Program-made: the position numbers and the translations under genes
Origin: Azospirillum brasilense
GTDB lineage: Bacteria > Pseudomonadota > Alphaproteobacteria > Azospirillales > Azospirillaceae
Assembly: GCF_008365405.1 (NCBI RefSeq)
Contig: NZ_QOKV01000019.1
Location: 1 to 64,000, forward strand
Direction of reading: 5' to 3'
DNA length: 64,000 bases
Notes under the pieces: generated by a model
What the model saw: only the letters and a program-made list of their open reading frames with translations
Databases searched by the model: none
Told to the model about the DNA's origin: nothing
Part shown: positions 32,228 to 40,433 of the stretch, in pieces
Layout of the letters: every line of letters begins with the position of its first letter
Numbering within the stretch: the stretch's first letter is position 1

Positions 32228-33778
32228 TTACCGCTGGACCGTCAGGCGGCCGTCGAGCCGCGGTGCGAAGCTGCCCGTGCGGGCGATCCGGCTGGCCAGG
32301 ATGGTCGAGACGAAATCGGCGTCGCGGTCGTCCACCAGCCGGGGGGCGGTGGACAGCATCGCATAACCGTCCCCGCCGTTGGCGAGGTAGCTGCCGGTGG
32401 CCAGCCGGAAGCGGGCCAGCGGCTCAACCGGCTTGCCGCCCACCGCCAGAGCCACAACCCGCTGACCGGGCGGGCGCGACGCGTCGACGGTGACGCGGGC
32501 GTTGGACAGGTGCGGGAAACGGCCCTGCAATTGCTCGATTCCGGAGAAGCCGAACTCCAGCGCGTCGCGCAGCTGCTGCCCGGTGACCTCGATGAGCACG
32601 GCGGTGTCGTGGAAGGGGAACTCGGTCTGGATGTCCCGGCGCGTCCACACCGTGCCCGCCGCATAGGCGCGGTCGCCGCGGAAGGAGCCGCCGTTGATCA
32701 GCGCCACATCGGCCTCCATCGCCTCGCGCAGCGAATCGGCGACGGTGTTGGCGAAGGCGTTCTCGCTGGCGCGGACCGCTTCGCGCCGCGTGTCGATGGC
32801 GGCGTCCAAACGGCCCACCTGCATGCCCAGCATGCTGTCCAGCCGCGCGCGGTAGGCCTTGGCCTGTGTGTCCAGCGCCGGCTCCGGCGCCACGGTGGCG
32901 GTGTCGATGGCGCGCACGCCGCTGCTCCACACCGTGCGCGTGACGCCGTCCTTGGTGACCTTCTCCGCGGTGACGTCCAGGGCCAGGACCCAGGCGGCCT
33001 GGGGCTCGATCGTCGCGCTCAGGGTCTTGCCGTCGTAATCCACGGCGACCACCCGCCCGCGGTCCTGGTAGAGCACGATTTCGGCGGCGCCGGAGGCGAT
33101 CACCTCGCGGTGGGTGCCGCCGGAATCGCCGGTCAGCGCCACCACCAGATCGGCCCCGGCGTTGCGCAGCTCCTTCGCCTTCCGCGCCAGGACCGGCCCC
33201 GGCGGCTGGAAATCGGTGCGCGGGGAGCGGGTGATCTCCCCCGTCCGCGCCGGCGCCGCGGCCAGCACCCCGACGCGCAGCGGCCCGGCGTTGAGCATCG
33301 CCCGGTCCTCCAGCCCGTCCAGCGGCTTGCCGGTCTGGCGGTCCGCCGCGTTGGAGACGACCATGGGGAAGTTGGCTTCGAAGGCGCGGGTCATCAGCAC
33401 GTCGTCGCCGTGATGGAATTCCCGGTTCAGCGCCGCCATGGCGTCGATGCCGACCCCGTTCAGCAGGTCGATGACGTGCGCCCCCTGGTCGTAGAAGGAC
33501 AGGACGGAGGGGGCGAGCGCCTGCCCGCCGTGCAGGACCAGCACGGTTCCGCCCGCCGCCCGTTCCTGCCGGACCAGCGTGGCGAGCCGGGCGATGCCGC
33601 CGCGTCCCTGCACATCCTCCAGCTCGGTCGTGCTGTGGGCATAGAGGATGGTGAAGCGGGTGGGGTCCGCCCACGCGGTTCCGCAGGCCGAAATTCCGCA
33701 AGCCAGAATCCCGAGAACCAGCGCGAACACCGGGCGCAGCCAGACGCCCCTGCAGAATCCCATGCCGTCGTTCCCCAT
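32228..33778 (-). CDS. Exported UshA-like 5'-nucleotidase homologue lacking the catalytic metal site
   Basis: This is a 516-residue protein with a Sec-type signal ending near GTAWA (residue 37). It has both domains of the 5'-nucleotidase/UshA family. In the metallophosphatase domain (about 40-250) the family HTNDxHG is AHSTTEL, the GGD loop is LHGGQAL, GNHEFD is LNREFH, the TH-x-GH site is TGDSGG and the final GGHSQ is gone, so of the usual ligands only one asparagine remains. The C-terminal substrate-binding domain (about 320-500) keeps INGGSFRGD, FPFHDTAVLIEVTG and SYLANGGDGYAML. The sequence therefore suggests binding without hydrolysis. It is followed at seven bases by the histidine kinase gene. 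Confidence 0.88.
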   Translation of the reverse strand: MGNDGMGFCRGVWLRPVFALVLGILACGISACGTAWADPTRFTILYAHSTTELEDVQGRGGIARLATLVRQERAAGGTVLVLHGGQALAPSVLSFYDQGAHVIDLLNGVGIDAMAALNREFHHGDDVLMTRAFEANFPMVVSNAADRQTGKPLDGLEDRAMLNAGPLRVGVLAAAPARTGEITRSPRTDFQPPGPVLARKAKELRNAGADLVVALTGDSGGTHREVIASGAAEIVLYQDRGRVVAVDYDGKTLSATIEPQAAWVLALDVTAEKVTKDGVTRTVWSSGVRAIDTATVAPEPALDTQAKAYRARLDSMLGMQVGRLDAAIDTRREAVRASENAFANTVADSLREAMEADVALINGGSFRGDRAYAAGTVWTRRDIQTEFPFHDTAVLIEVTGQQLRDALEFGFSGIEQLQGRFPHLSNARVTVDASRPPGQRVVALAVGGKPVEPLARFRLATGSYLANGGDGYAMLSTAPRLVDDRDADFVSTILASRIARTGSFAPRLDGRLTVQR

Positions 33779-34076
33779 CCAGCGCCCGCGAGGCCGTCAC
33801 CGCCGTGGGCCGCACCCCCGGTTTCGCGGCGGATTATGCGCGTTCGGGCGACGGTGGTGAAGCTGTACCGAGGATGACAAATCGCCCCGCTCCGCGCCGG
33901 GACGGCACCCGGACACCATAAGGGAAAGCGGAAACACCAAAAACCACACTATTCACAGGGAATTTTCGGCCTATGCGGATGCTGCACCGCACCCATTCCG
34001 CATTGGTAATACCAGTTCGAAAGGGGTGCCCCTATTCTCCGCCAGCCCATTCTCGGGGCGTTTCCTCCCAAGACTC
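33779..34076. other. Intergenic region with a tRNA-3'-end-like sequence
   Basis: No protein gene is seen. Bases 34014-34054 contain ACCAGTTCGAAAGG and end in TATTCTCCGCCA, resembling the T-loop and CCA tail of a serine tRNA, but no matching 5' half, anticodon arm or acceptor strand is present upstream. The small hairpin AGGGG-TG-CCCCT lies between. The region also must hold the promoters of the divergent flanking genes. Confidence 0.35.
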
Positions 34077-34108
34077 AAGGCCGGAGCGGTTGCTCCGGCC
34101 TTTTTTTT
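34077..34108 (+). terminator. Rho-independent terminator
   Basis: The stem AAGGCCGGAGC/GCTCCGGCCTT (34077-34087 with 34092-34102) with a GGTT loop runs into eight Ts. It points rightwards, yet no plus-strand gene is visible upstream, so it may belong to an unrecognised RNA or a decayed tRNA. Confidence 0.85.
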
Positions 34109-34183
34109 CGTCCGCGCCGCCTCGGCGATTGTGAGGGCGCGCCGTGGATTGCGGACGGGCAAGGGTGCGCTATCCTGCGGCCC

Positions 34184-35629
34184 ATGCCCGCCCTGCCGCC
34201 GCCGGTCCCCCTGGACATCGCCCTCAGCCGAACCGCAAAGGTTCCGTTGTCCGCGCAGATTCACGCCGCCTTGCGCGCCGCCATCCGCGATGGCCGGCTG
34301 GCCGAGGGCGCGCGATTGCCGTCCTGGCGGGATCTGGCCGCGCAACTCGGCGTATCCCGCGGGACGGTGCGCACCGCCTATGAGCGGCTGATCGACGAGC
34401 AACTCGCGGTCGGCCTGGGCGCCGCAGGAACCCGCGTGGCCGAGGGTGCCGTGGCGGGGCCGTCTTCCGATGGGCCGGTCCAGGCTCCGTCCTTCCTGGA
34501 GTTGTTCTCCAAGTTCGAGCGGACGCCGTTGCCCTTCCAGATGGGCGTGCCGGCGCAGGACGCCTTTCCCTTCACGCTGTGGTCCCGGATCGTCGGGCGG
34601 GCGGCGCGGGCCGCGGCGGCGGCTCCGGTCGGCTATCCCGATCCTCGCGGCCATCCGGAATTGCGGCGCGAGATCGCCGCCGTGCTGGCCATCGCCCGTG
34701 GCATCCGCTGCGCGCCGGAGCAGATTTTCATCACGGCGGGCTATGCCGGCGCGCTCGGTCTGGTGATCCGGGCCTTGCGGCTGGACGGCGCCACCGCCTG
34801 GATGGAGGAGCCCGGCTTTCCCCTGACCCGCCGCGCCCTTCACCTCGCCGGCATGACCGTGGTGCCCGTGCCGGTGGACGGCAGCGGGATCGACGTCGAT
34901 GCGGGACTCGCACGGGCGCCGGCGGCGGGCTTGGCCGTGGTGACGCCCGGCCAGCAGGCGCCGCTCGGCGTGACGATGACCTTGCCGCGCCGCCTCGCCC
35001 TGCTGGAATGGGCGTCGCGGGCCGGGGCGTGGATCGTCGAGGACGACTATCTCAGCGAACTGCAACTGAAGGGCAGGGCCGCTCCGGCGCTGGCCTCCCT
35101 CGACCGGGATGGGCGGGTGCTGCACGCCGGCACCTTCAGCAAGACGATCACCCCGGCGCTGCGGCTCGGCTTCCTGATGGTGCCGCCGGGACTGGCCGGC
35201 CTGTTCGGCGAGGTCGCCGCCTGCCTGTGCCCGGCCCCGGCGGCGGCGATGCAGCGGGCGGTCGCCGACTTCATGGCGGGCGGGCATTACTTCCGGCATC
35301 TGCGCCGGATGAAGCGGCTCTACGCCGTCCGCCAGCAAGCGCTTCTGGTGGCCATGCGCGACGCCGCGGGAGCGGAGTCGCCAACGACGGTGGAGGCGTC
35401 GGGAAGCCTGTCGGTCCGGCTGGTCCTGCCACCGGGCAGCCGCGACATCGCCATCGCCGCGGCGGCGCAGGCGGACGGCCTCGCTCCGGTGCCGCTGTCG
35501 CCCTGGTACGCCGACGGCCCGGAGGCCGCTCGTCCCCAGGGGCTGCTGCTGGGCATCACCAATTTCCAGGATCGGCGCCTGCCCGACGATTGCCGCCGGT
35601 TGATCGACCTGGTGAAGCGGCACGGCTGA
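34184..35629 (+). CDS. MocR-type regulator (GntR helix-turn-helix fused to PLP aminotransferase domain)
   Basis: This is a 481-residue cytoplasmic regulator. The winged helix-turn-helix (about 12-85) has PLSAQIHAALRAAIRDGRLA, LPSWRDLAAQLGVSRGTVRTAYERL. The fold-type I aminotransferase domain (about 120-480) has GYPDPRGHPELRREIA, AWMEEPGFPLTRRALHLAG, VTPGQQAPLGVTM, WIVEDDYLSEL and the PLP lysine in GTFSKTITPALRLGF (K320). MocR proteins respond to PLP or amino-compounds. The convergent AhpD-like gene is 15 bases beyond its stop and is a possible target. Confidence 0.92.
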   Translation: MPALPPPVPLDIALSRTAKVPLSAQIHAALRAAIRDGRLAEGARLPSWRDLAAQLGVSRGTVRTAYERLIDEQLAVGLGAAGTRVAEGAVAGPSSDGPVQAPSFLELFSKFERTPLPFQMGVPAQDAFPFTLWSRIVGRAARAAAAAPVGYPDPRGHPELRREIAAVLAIARGIRCAPEQIFITAGYAGALGLVIRALRLDGATAWMEEPGFPLTRRALHLAGMTVVPVPVDGSGIDVDAGLARAPAAGLAVVTPGQQAPLGVTMTLPRRLALLEWASRAGAWIVEDDYLSELQLKGRAAPALASLDRDGRVLHAGTFSKTITPALRLGFLMVPPGLAGLFGEVAACLCPAPAAAMQRAVADFMAGGHYFRHLRRMKRLYAVRQQALLVAMRDAAGAESPTTVEASGSLSVRLVLPPGSRDIAIAAAAQADGLAPVPLSPWYADGPEAARPQGLLLGITNFQDRRLPDDCRRLIDLVKRHG

Positions 35630-35644
35630 CCCGGGGGACCGCGC

Positions 35645-36094
35645 TCAGCGGGCCGCGGCGGGAACCGTGCGGAAGCTGATGGCGAGGCGGTTGTAGAGGT
35701 TCATCAGGCCGATGGCGATCGTCAGGTCGGCCACCTCCTTCTCGGAGAACTGGGCCGACACCGCCTGGAACTCCGCATCCGGGACGGCGGTGTCGGCCAC
35801 CCGCGTCACCGTCTCCGCCCAGCGCAGCGCGGCGCGCTCGCGGTCGGTGAACAGCGTTTCGGCTTCATGCCAGACCGGCACCAGCACCAGCTTATCGATG
35901 GTGACGCCGTTCTTCAGAAGGTCGCGGCTGTGCAGGTCGATGCAATAGGCGCAACCGTTGATCTGCGAGACCCGCAAGTACACGAGATCGATCAGCGTGA
36001 CCGGAAGCCCGCACTGGCTGACGTAACCATGTGCGCCGGCGAGGGCCTTCATGCCTGCGGGAGCGGTGGCGTGGTAGTCGAGACGCGAGGGCAT
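35645..36094 (-). CDS. Carboxymuconolactone decarboxylase / alkylhydroperoxidase AhpD family protein
   Basis: This is a 149-residue protein. YLRVSQINGCAYCIDLHSRDL carries the CxxC with the following histidine (C-x2-C-x3-H), the redox centre of AhpD-like peroxidases. FTDRERAALRWAETVTRVAD and IGLMNLYNRLAISFRTVP complete the all-helical fold, close to YciW/Atu0492-type members. It is convergent with the MocR gene. Genes of this class are often next to MocR regulators, so regulation by it is plausible but not shown. Confidence 0.88.
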   Translation of the reverse strand: MPSRLDYHATAPAGMKALAGAHGYVSQCGLPVTLIDLVYLRVSQINGCAYCIDLHSRDLLKNGVTIDKLVLVPVWHEAETLFTDRERAALRWAETVTRVADTAVPDAEFQAVSAQFSEKEVADLTIAIGLMNLYNRLAISFRTVPAAAR

Positions 36095-36219
36095 GGCGGT
36101 CGGTCCTCAAAGGAGATGCGGGAAGTTCCCGGCTGCCGCTGATCCTGCGCCTCCCGCCGGTCAGTCGTAAGGACCAAGACCTGACGGAAATCCTGTACCA
36201 TCCACCGCACGGTCACTCG

Positions 36220-36819
36220 TCAGGCACCCGACAGCTCCCGGCGGAAGGCGCGGTCCATCATGGCGGCCACCCGCTCCAGCCTTTCCCGGTCCGCGCCGTC
36301 GCGGGCGGCGGCCGACATCCCCATCATCGCCACCACCACCAGATCGGCCAGCGCGTCGGCGCGGTCCGGCGCTTCGGTGGCGATGAAGTCGCGGACCGCG
36401 GCGCGGCCCTCCCGCTTGGCCGCATCCGCCAGGGACTGCGCCTCCGGGTCGGCGCTGTTGCGCGCACCGTCGAGCACGAGGCAGCCCGCCGTTCCGCCCT
36501 GGCCGGGATAGAGCGCCGCGGCGAGCGCCAGCGTCCGCCCGATCACCGTCGCCACGTCGCCGCCCTCCGCCAGAGCCCGCGCAAAGATGTTGGCCTCGCC
36601 CGCCGCGTAGCGCCGCAGCGCCCGCTCGAACAGCCCGGCCTTGCTGCCGAAGGCGGCGTAGAAGCTCGGCGGCTTGATGCCCAGCTCGGCCCCCAGCTCG
36701 GCCACGCCGACCGCGTCGTAACCGCGGGCGTGGAACAGACGCATGGCCGTCTCCACCGCCTCGTCCACGTCGAAGGAGCGCCGCCGTCCGCGCGGCTCCG
36801 ATTTTTTTGTAGCGACCAC
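36220..36819 (-). CDS. bdcR: TetR/AcrR family repressor, BdcR-like
   Basis: This is a 199-residue regulator. The N-terminal HTH (about 14-62) reads FDVDEAVETAMRLFHARGYDAVGVAELGAELGIKPPSFYAAFGSKAGLFERAL-type sequence, with PPSFYAAFGSK as recognition helix. The C-terminal part binds ligand (GGTAGCLVLDGARNSADPEA). It starts at GTG and is divergent from bdcA, the same arrangement as E. coli bdcR/bdcA. A near-palindrome shared with the bdcA promoter overlaps its start codon, which suggests autorepression. Confidence 0.85.
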   Translation of the reverse strand: MVATKKSEPRGRRRSFDVDEAVETAMRLFHARGYDAVGVAELGAELGIKPPSFYAAFGSKAGLFERALRRYAAGEANIFARALAEGGDVATVIGRTLALAAALYPGQGGTAGCLVLDGARNSADPEAQSLADAAKREGRAAVRDFIATEAPDRADALADLVVVAMMGMSAAARDGADRERLERVAAMMDRAFRRELSGA

Positions 36820-36871
36820 TATAAAAAATCCTTGCGCGATGCCGTTCGCTGATTTTATATAGCGATCACTA
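36810..36871. promoter_or_regulatory. Two operator-like dyads between bdcR and bdcA
   Basis: TAGCGACCACTA (36810-36821, over the bdcR start) and TAGCGATCACTA (36860-36871, 21 bases before the bdcA ATG) differ at one base. The second is close to a perfect palindrome around GATC. Flanking sequence is AT-rich (TATATAGCGATCACTAC). Two equal half-turn-spaced sites, 50 bases apart, suit a TetR repressor controlling both genes. Confidence 0.65.
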
Positions 36872-36892
36872 CATTAATTCAAGGAACCGATC

Positions 36893-37606
36893 ATGAGCGA
36901 CTTCGCGGGCAAGAACATCCTGGTGCTGGGCGGCAGCCGGGGCATCGGCAAGGCCATCGTCCAGCGCTTCGCGGCGGGCGGCGGGCAGGTCGCCTTCACC
37001 TACGCCGGCTCGGCGGAGGCCGCTGCGGCGCTGGCCGCCGAGACCGGGTCCGAGGCGATCCGCACCGACAGCGCCGACCGCGACGCGGTGATCGCCACGG
37101 TGGCCGGGCGGGGCGCGCTGGACGTGTTGGTCGTCAACGCCGGGGTCGCCATGATCGGCGATCCGCTGACCTTCGATCCCGACGCGGTGGACCGCATGAT
37201 CGACATCAACGTGCGCGGGCCCTACCACGCCGCGGTCGAGGCGGCGCGCCACATGACCGGGCCGGGGCGCATCATCGTCATCGGGTCGGTCAACGGCGAC
37301 CGCATGCCCTTCGCGGGCGGTGCCGCCTACGCGCTGACCAAGGCGGCGGTCCAGGGCATGGTGCGCGGTCTGGCGCGCGACTTCGGGGACCGCGGGATCA
37401 CCGTCAACGCCATCCAGCCGGGGCCGACCGACAGCGACATGAACCCGGCCGACGGCCCGATGGCCGCCGCCATGCACGGCTTCATGGCGATCAAGCGCCA
37501 CGCCCACGCCAGCGAGGTCGCCGAACTGACCGCTTTCGTCGCCGGTCCGCACGGCGCGATGATCACCGGCTCGTTCCAGACCATCGACGGCGGCTTCGGG
37601 GCCTGA
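36893..37606 (+). CDS. bdcA: SDR family oxidoreductase, BdcA-like
   Basis: This is a 237-residue short-chain dehydrogenase. The cofactor site is VLGGSRGIGKAIVQRFAAGG. TYAGSAEAA and TDSADRDAV match the BdcA subgroup. NAGVAMIGDPL, SVNGDRMPFAGGAAYALTKAA (catalytic S, Y and K) and ITVNAIQPGPTDSDMNPADG follow. E. coli BdcA has been reported to bind cyclic di-GMP and promote biofilm dispersal and also to accept NADP-type cofactors; I infer the same type by overall sequence match and the divergent TetR gene. Confidence 0.85.
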   Translation: MSDFAGKNILVLGGSRGIGKAIVQRFAAGGGQVAFTYAGSAEAAAALAAETGSEAIRTDSADRDAVIATVAGRGALDVLVVNAGVAMIGDPLTFDPDAVDRMIDINVRGPYHAAVEAARHMTGPGRIIVIGSVNGDRMPFAGGAAYALTKAAVQGMVRGLARDFGDRGITVNAIQPGPTDSDMNPADGPMAAAMHGFMAIKRHAHASEVAELTAFVAGPHGAMITGSFQTIDGGFGA

Positions 37607-37616
37607 CGGCGGCCGG

Positions 37617-38276
37617 TTACGTCGTTCCGCCCCAGCGATCGCGGAAGACGAGGTCCTCCAGGGGAAGCCGGCTGCGCCAGCCGGCTTTCTCCAGTTCCGG
37701 CGACTCGTGGAAATGGGAGACGTAGCCGAGGCAGAGGTAGGCGACGGGGACGATCCGCTCCGGGATGCCCAGCGCCTCGCGCAGCCTGTCCTCGTGCAGG
37801 ATGCTGACCCAGCCGACGCCCAGCCCTTCCGCCCGCGCGGCCAGCCAGAGATTTTGCACCGCGCAGACGCAGGAATAGAGGTCCATGGTCGGGATGTGCG
37901 TGCGCCCCAGCACCACCGGGCCGGAGCGCTCCCGGTCGCAGGTGATGCATAGGTTGACCGGCGCCTCGCGGATGCCTTCCAGCTTCAGGCGGCTGTAGAG
38001 CGCCTTGCGCTCTCCGGTGAAGAGGGCGGCGGCCTCCTCGTTGGCCTGGGAGAAGTCGGCGTGGATCTGCGCCTTCACCGCCGGGTCCTGCACGACGACG
38101 AAGTTCCAGGGCTGCATGAAGCCGACCGACGGCGCGTGGTGCGCGGCGGTCAGCACGCGGGTCAGCACCTCCTCCGGCACCGGGTCGGGCGCGAACTGCC
38201 CGCGTACGTCGCGGCGCGAGAAGATCGCCTTGTAGAGCGCGTCCCGCTCCTCCGGCGCGAAGGCGTGATCGTTCAT
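37617..38276 (-). CDS. bluB: 5,6-dimethylbenzimidazole synthase BluB
   Basis: This is a 219-residue flavin-destroying enzyme that turns reduced FMN into the lower ligand of B12. It has the nitroreductase-like fold with BluB features: IFSRRDVRGQFAPDPVPEEV, RVLTAAHHAPSVGFMQPWNF, HIPTMDLYSCVCAVQNLWLAARAEGLGVGWVS. It overlaps cobB by four bases (ATGA) and is the last gene of cobA-cobB-bluB. Its presence shows that the organism makes the complete cobalamin with DMB. Confidence 0.92.
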   Translation of the reverse strand: MNDHAFAPEERDALYKAIFSRRDVRGQFAPDPVPEEVLTRVLTAAHHAPSVGFMQPWNFVVVQDPAVKAQIHADFSQANEEAAALFTGERKALYSRLKLEGIREAPVNLCITCDRERSGPVVLGRTHIPTMDLYSCVCAVQNLWLAARAEGLGVGWVSILHEDRLREALGIPERIVPVAYLCLGYVSHFHESPELEKAGWRSRLPLEDLVFRDRWGGTT

Positions 38277-39634
38277 GAGTCTTTCCGATCCTGGTCCGCC
38301 GCGATGACGTGGAAGAAGCTGGCGAAGACGCTGCCCCGCCGCCCGCCGAGCGGCCCGAGGTCCGACCCGTCCGCCGCGGTGGCGGTGACCAGCGGCTCGT
38401 CGGCCCCGCGGTCGAGGATCGAGGCGTAGTGGAACTCGTGCCCGCGCAGCGCGGTGCCCGCCCGGCCCAGCGGCGTGTCGCCCAGCAGAACGGCGCGCCG
38501 GTATCCCAGATGCAGCTTGCGCTTGGCGAAGGAGGTCCGCACTCCCAGCAGCCCGAGCATCGGGTGGGTGGTGCCCGCCGCGTCCTCCAGCGATTCGCCA
38601 AGCACCATGTAGCCGCCGCACTCGCCGTAGACCGGGCGTCCGGCCTGTGCGGCGCGCTGCATGCCCGCGCGGAAGCGCTCGGCGGCGGCGAGCCGTCCGG
38701 CGTGCAGTTCCGGATAGCCGCCGGGCAGATAGACGGCGTCCGCGTCGTCGGGCGGCGCCTCGTCGGCCAGGGGGGAGAAGTGCGTCACCTCGGCGCCCGC
38801 GGCGCGCCAGCCCTCCAGCAGATGCGGGTAGACGAAGGTGAAGGCGGCGTCGCGCGCGATGGCGATGCGCTGGCCCAGCGGCGGCAGGGCGGGCGCATAA
38901 CGTCCTTCCGGCGCGCGGGAAGGGGTGGCGAGTGCCGCCACCCGGTCGAGGTCGACATGCTGCGCGATGAAGCGGCCCAGCGCCGCCAGACGCTCCTGAA
39001 GGTCCGCCGTCTCCTCCGCCTGGATCAGGCCGAGATGGCGTTCGGGGAGGATCACGTCTGGGGTGCGGGGCAGGGAACCCAGAACGGGGATGCCCAGCGC
39101 CTCGATGGCGCCGCCGGCCAAGGCGAGGTGGCGCGGGCTGGCGATGTTGTTCAGGATCACCCCGCCGATCCGGACGTCGTCGCGGTAGGTGGCGAAACCC
39201 TTGACCAGGGCGGCGGCGGATTGCGACTGGCCCTTGGCGTTGACCACCAGGATCACCGGCCAGCCGGTGCGCGCGGCCAGCTCCGACGTGGCCCCGGTGC
39301 CGGTCGCCCCGACGCCCGCCACCCCGTCGAACAGGCCCATCAGGGCCTCGCAGACCAGCAGGTCGGTGCCCTCCCCGGCGCGGCGGGCCAGCGAGTCCAG
39401 CAGGTCCGGCCCCATCGCCCAGTTGTCGAGGTTGACGCTCGGCCGCCCGGTCGCCGCCTGATGGAAGGCCGGGTCGATGTAGTCCGGCCCCGCCTTCACC
39501 GCGCCGACCCTCAGGCCGCGCGCCTTCAACGCCACCAGCAGCCCCAGCGTTACGGTGGTCTTGCCGGTGCCCGACGCCGGCGCCCCGACGATCAGCCCGC
39601 GCGGTGCAGCCTCAGACATGGGGGCCTCAGCCAT
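38273..39634 (-). CDS. cobB: Hydrogenobyrinic/cobyrinic acid a,c-diamide synthase
   Basis: This is a 453-residue ATP- and glutamine-dependent amidase. The N-terminal P-loop is LIVGAPASGTGKTTVTLGLL. GPDYIDPAFHQAATGRPSVNLDNW and EALMGLFDGVAG follow, typical of CobB/CbiA. The C-terminal class I glutaminase domain has AVYLPGGYPELHAGRL, PVYGECGGYMVLGESLED (catalytic Cys) and GHEFHYAS (His). It overlaps the end of cobA by 8 bases and bluB by 4. A second ATG five codons in is also possible as start. In the aerobic pathway the substrate is hydrogenobyrinic acid. Confidence 0.94.
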   Translation of the reverse strand: MAEAPMSEAAPRGLIVGAPASGTGKTTVTLGLLVALKARGLRVGAVKAGPDYIDPAFHQAATGRPSVNLDNWAMGPDLLDSLARRAGEGTDLLVCEALMGLFDGVAGVGATGTGATSELAARTGWPVILVVNAKGQSQSAAALVKGFATYRDDVRIGGVILNNIASPRHLALAGGAIEALGIPVLGSLPRTPDVILPERHLGLIQAEETADLQERLAALGRFIAQHVDLDRVAALATPSRAPEGRYAPALPPLGQRIAIARDAAFTFVYPHLLEGWRAAGAEVTHFSPLADEAPPDDADAVYLPGGYPELHAGRLAAAERFRAGMQRAAQAGRPVYGECGGYMVLGESLEDAAGTTHPMLGLLGVRTSFAKRKLHLGYRRAVLLGDTPLGRAGTALRGHEFHYASILDRGADEPLVTATAADGSDLGPLGGRRGSVFASFFHVIAADQDRKDS

Positions 39635-40433
39635 GGGGAACCTCCTTGGGCAGCCAGTCGAGCACGGGGCGCAGCCGCACCACCTCGCCGATCACGATGA
39701 TGGCCGGGGGCTCCATCCCGCTCGCCTCCAGATCGGCGACGCAGGTGCCGAGCGAGGTCACCAGCACGCGCTGCCGCTCGGTCGTCGCGTCGGTCACCAC
39801 GCCGACCGGCGTGTCGGCGGACAGTCCGCCCTCCATCAGCGCCGCGGCGATGCCGGGCAGGCCCTTCCAGGCCATGTAGAGGATCAGCGGCGCGCCCGTC
39901 GCGGCCAGCGCCTTCCAGTCCGGCCCGCCGGCGCAGCTATGGCCGGTCGCCAGGATCACCGCTTGGTTGGCCGTGCGGTGGGTCGCCGGGATGCCGGCGT
40001 AGGCCGGGCCGGCGAGGCCCGCGGTGATGCCGGGGATGATGCGGAAGGGGATGCCCCGCTCGGCCAGAGCCTGCGCCTCCTCACCACCGCGCCCGAACAC
40101 GAAGGGGTCGCCGCCCTTCAGCCGCAGCACGCGGTGACCCTCGCGCGCCAGCTCGATCAGGCGGTTGGTGATGTCGTCCTGGTGGGCGGAGGGCTTGCCG
40201 CCGCGTTTCCCGGCGAACTCAAGCCTTGCCGAGGGCGCCGCCAGCGCCATGATCCGTTCGCCGACCAGCGCGTCATGGACGATCACGTCGGCTTGCCTTA
40301 GACCTTGCAGGGCCAGCAGGGTCAGCAGGCCGGGATCGCCGGGACCGGCCCCCGCCAGCCACACGCTGCCGGGCCGGAAGTCGGCCAGTTCCAGAGGAAG
40401 AGAAAGGGAGTCGGGCGACGGCTCTGCGGTCAT
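39627..40433 (-). CDS. cobA: Uroporphyrinogen-III C-methyltransferase
   Basis: This is a 268-residue SAM-dependent enzyme that makes precorrin-2. Hallmarks are VWLAGAGPGDPGLLTLLALQ, DVIVHDALVGERI, RLKGGDPFVFGRGGEEAQAL, IPFRIIPGITAGLAGPAYAGIPATHR and PAIIVIGEVVRLRP. It is a stand-alone SUMT, not a CysG fusion. Its ATG lies within the same CATG as the ATG of the divergent cbiD, with start codons overlapping by two bases. No clear RBS is seen, so a downstream start is possible. Confidence 0.93.
   Translation of the reverse strand: MTAEPSPDSLSLPLELADFRPGSVWLAGAGPGDPGLLTLLALQGLRQADVIVHDALVGERIMALAAPSARLEFAGKRGGKPSAHQDDITNRLIELAREGHRVLRLKGGDPFVFGRGGEEAQALAERGIPFRIIPGITAGLAGPAYAGIPATHRTANQAVILATGHSCAGGPDWKALAATGAPLILYMAWKGLPGIAAALMEGGLSADTPVGVVTDATTERQRVLVTSLGTCVADLEASGMEPPAIIVIGEVVRLRPVLDWLPKEVPHG

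Noticed and set aside
32228..33778. Active 5'-nucleotidase / UshA
   Set aside because: The fold is right, but the metal-binding aspartates and histidines of the family are replaced, so enzymatic activity was not assigned.
34014..34054. Intact tRNA-Ser
   Set aside because: Only T-arm- and tail-like bases are present; no 5' acceptor strand, D-arm or anticodon arm could be found upstream.
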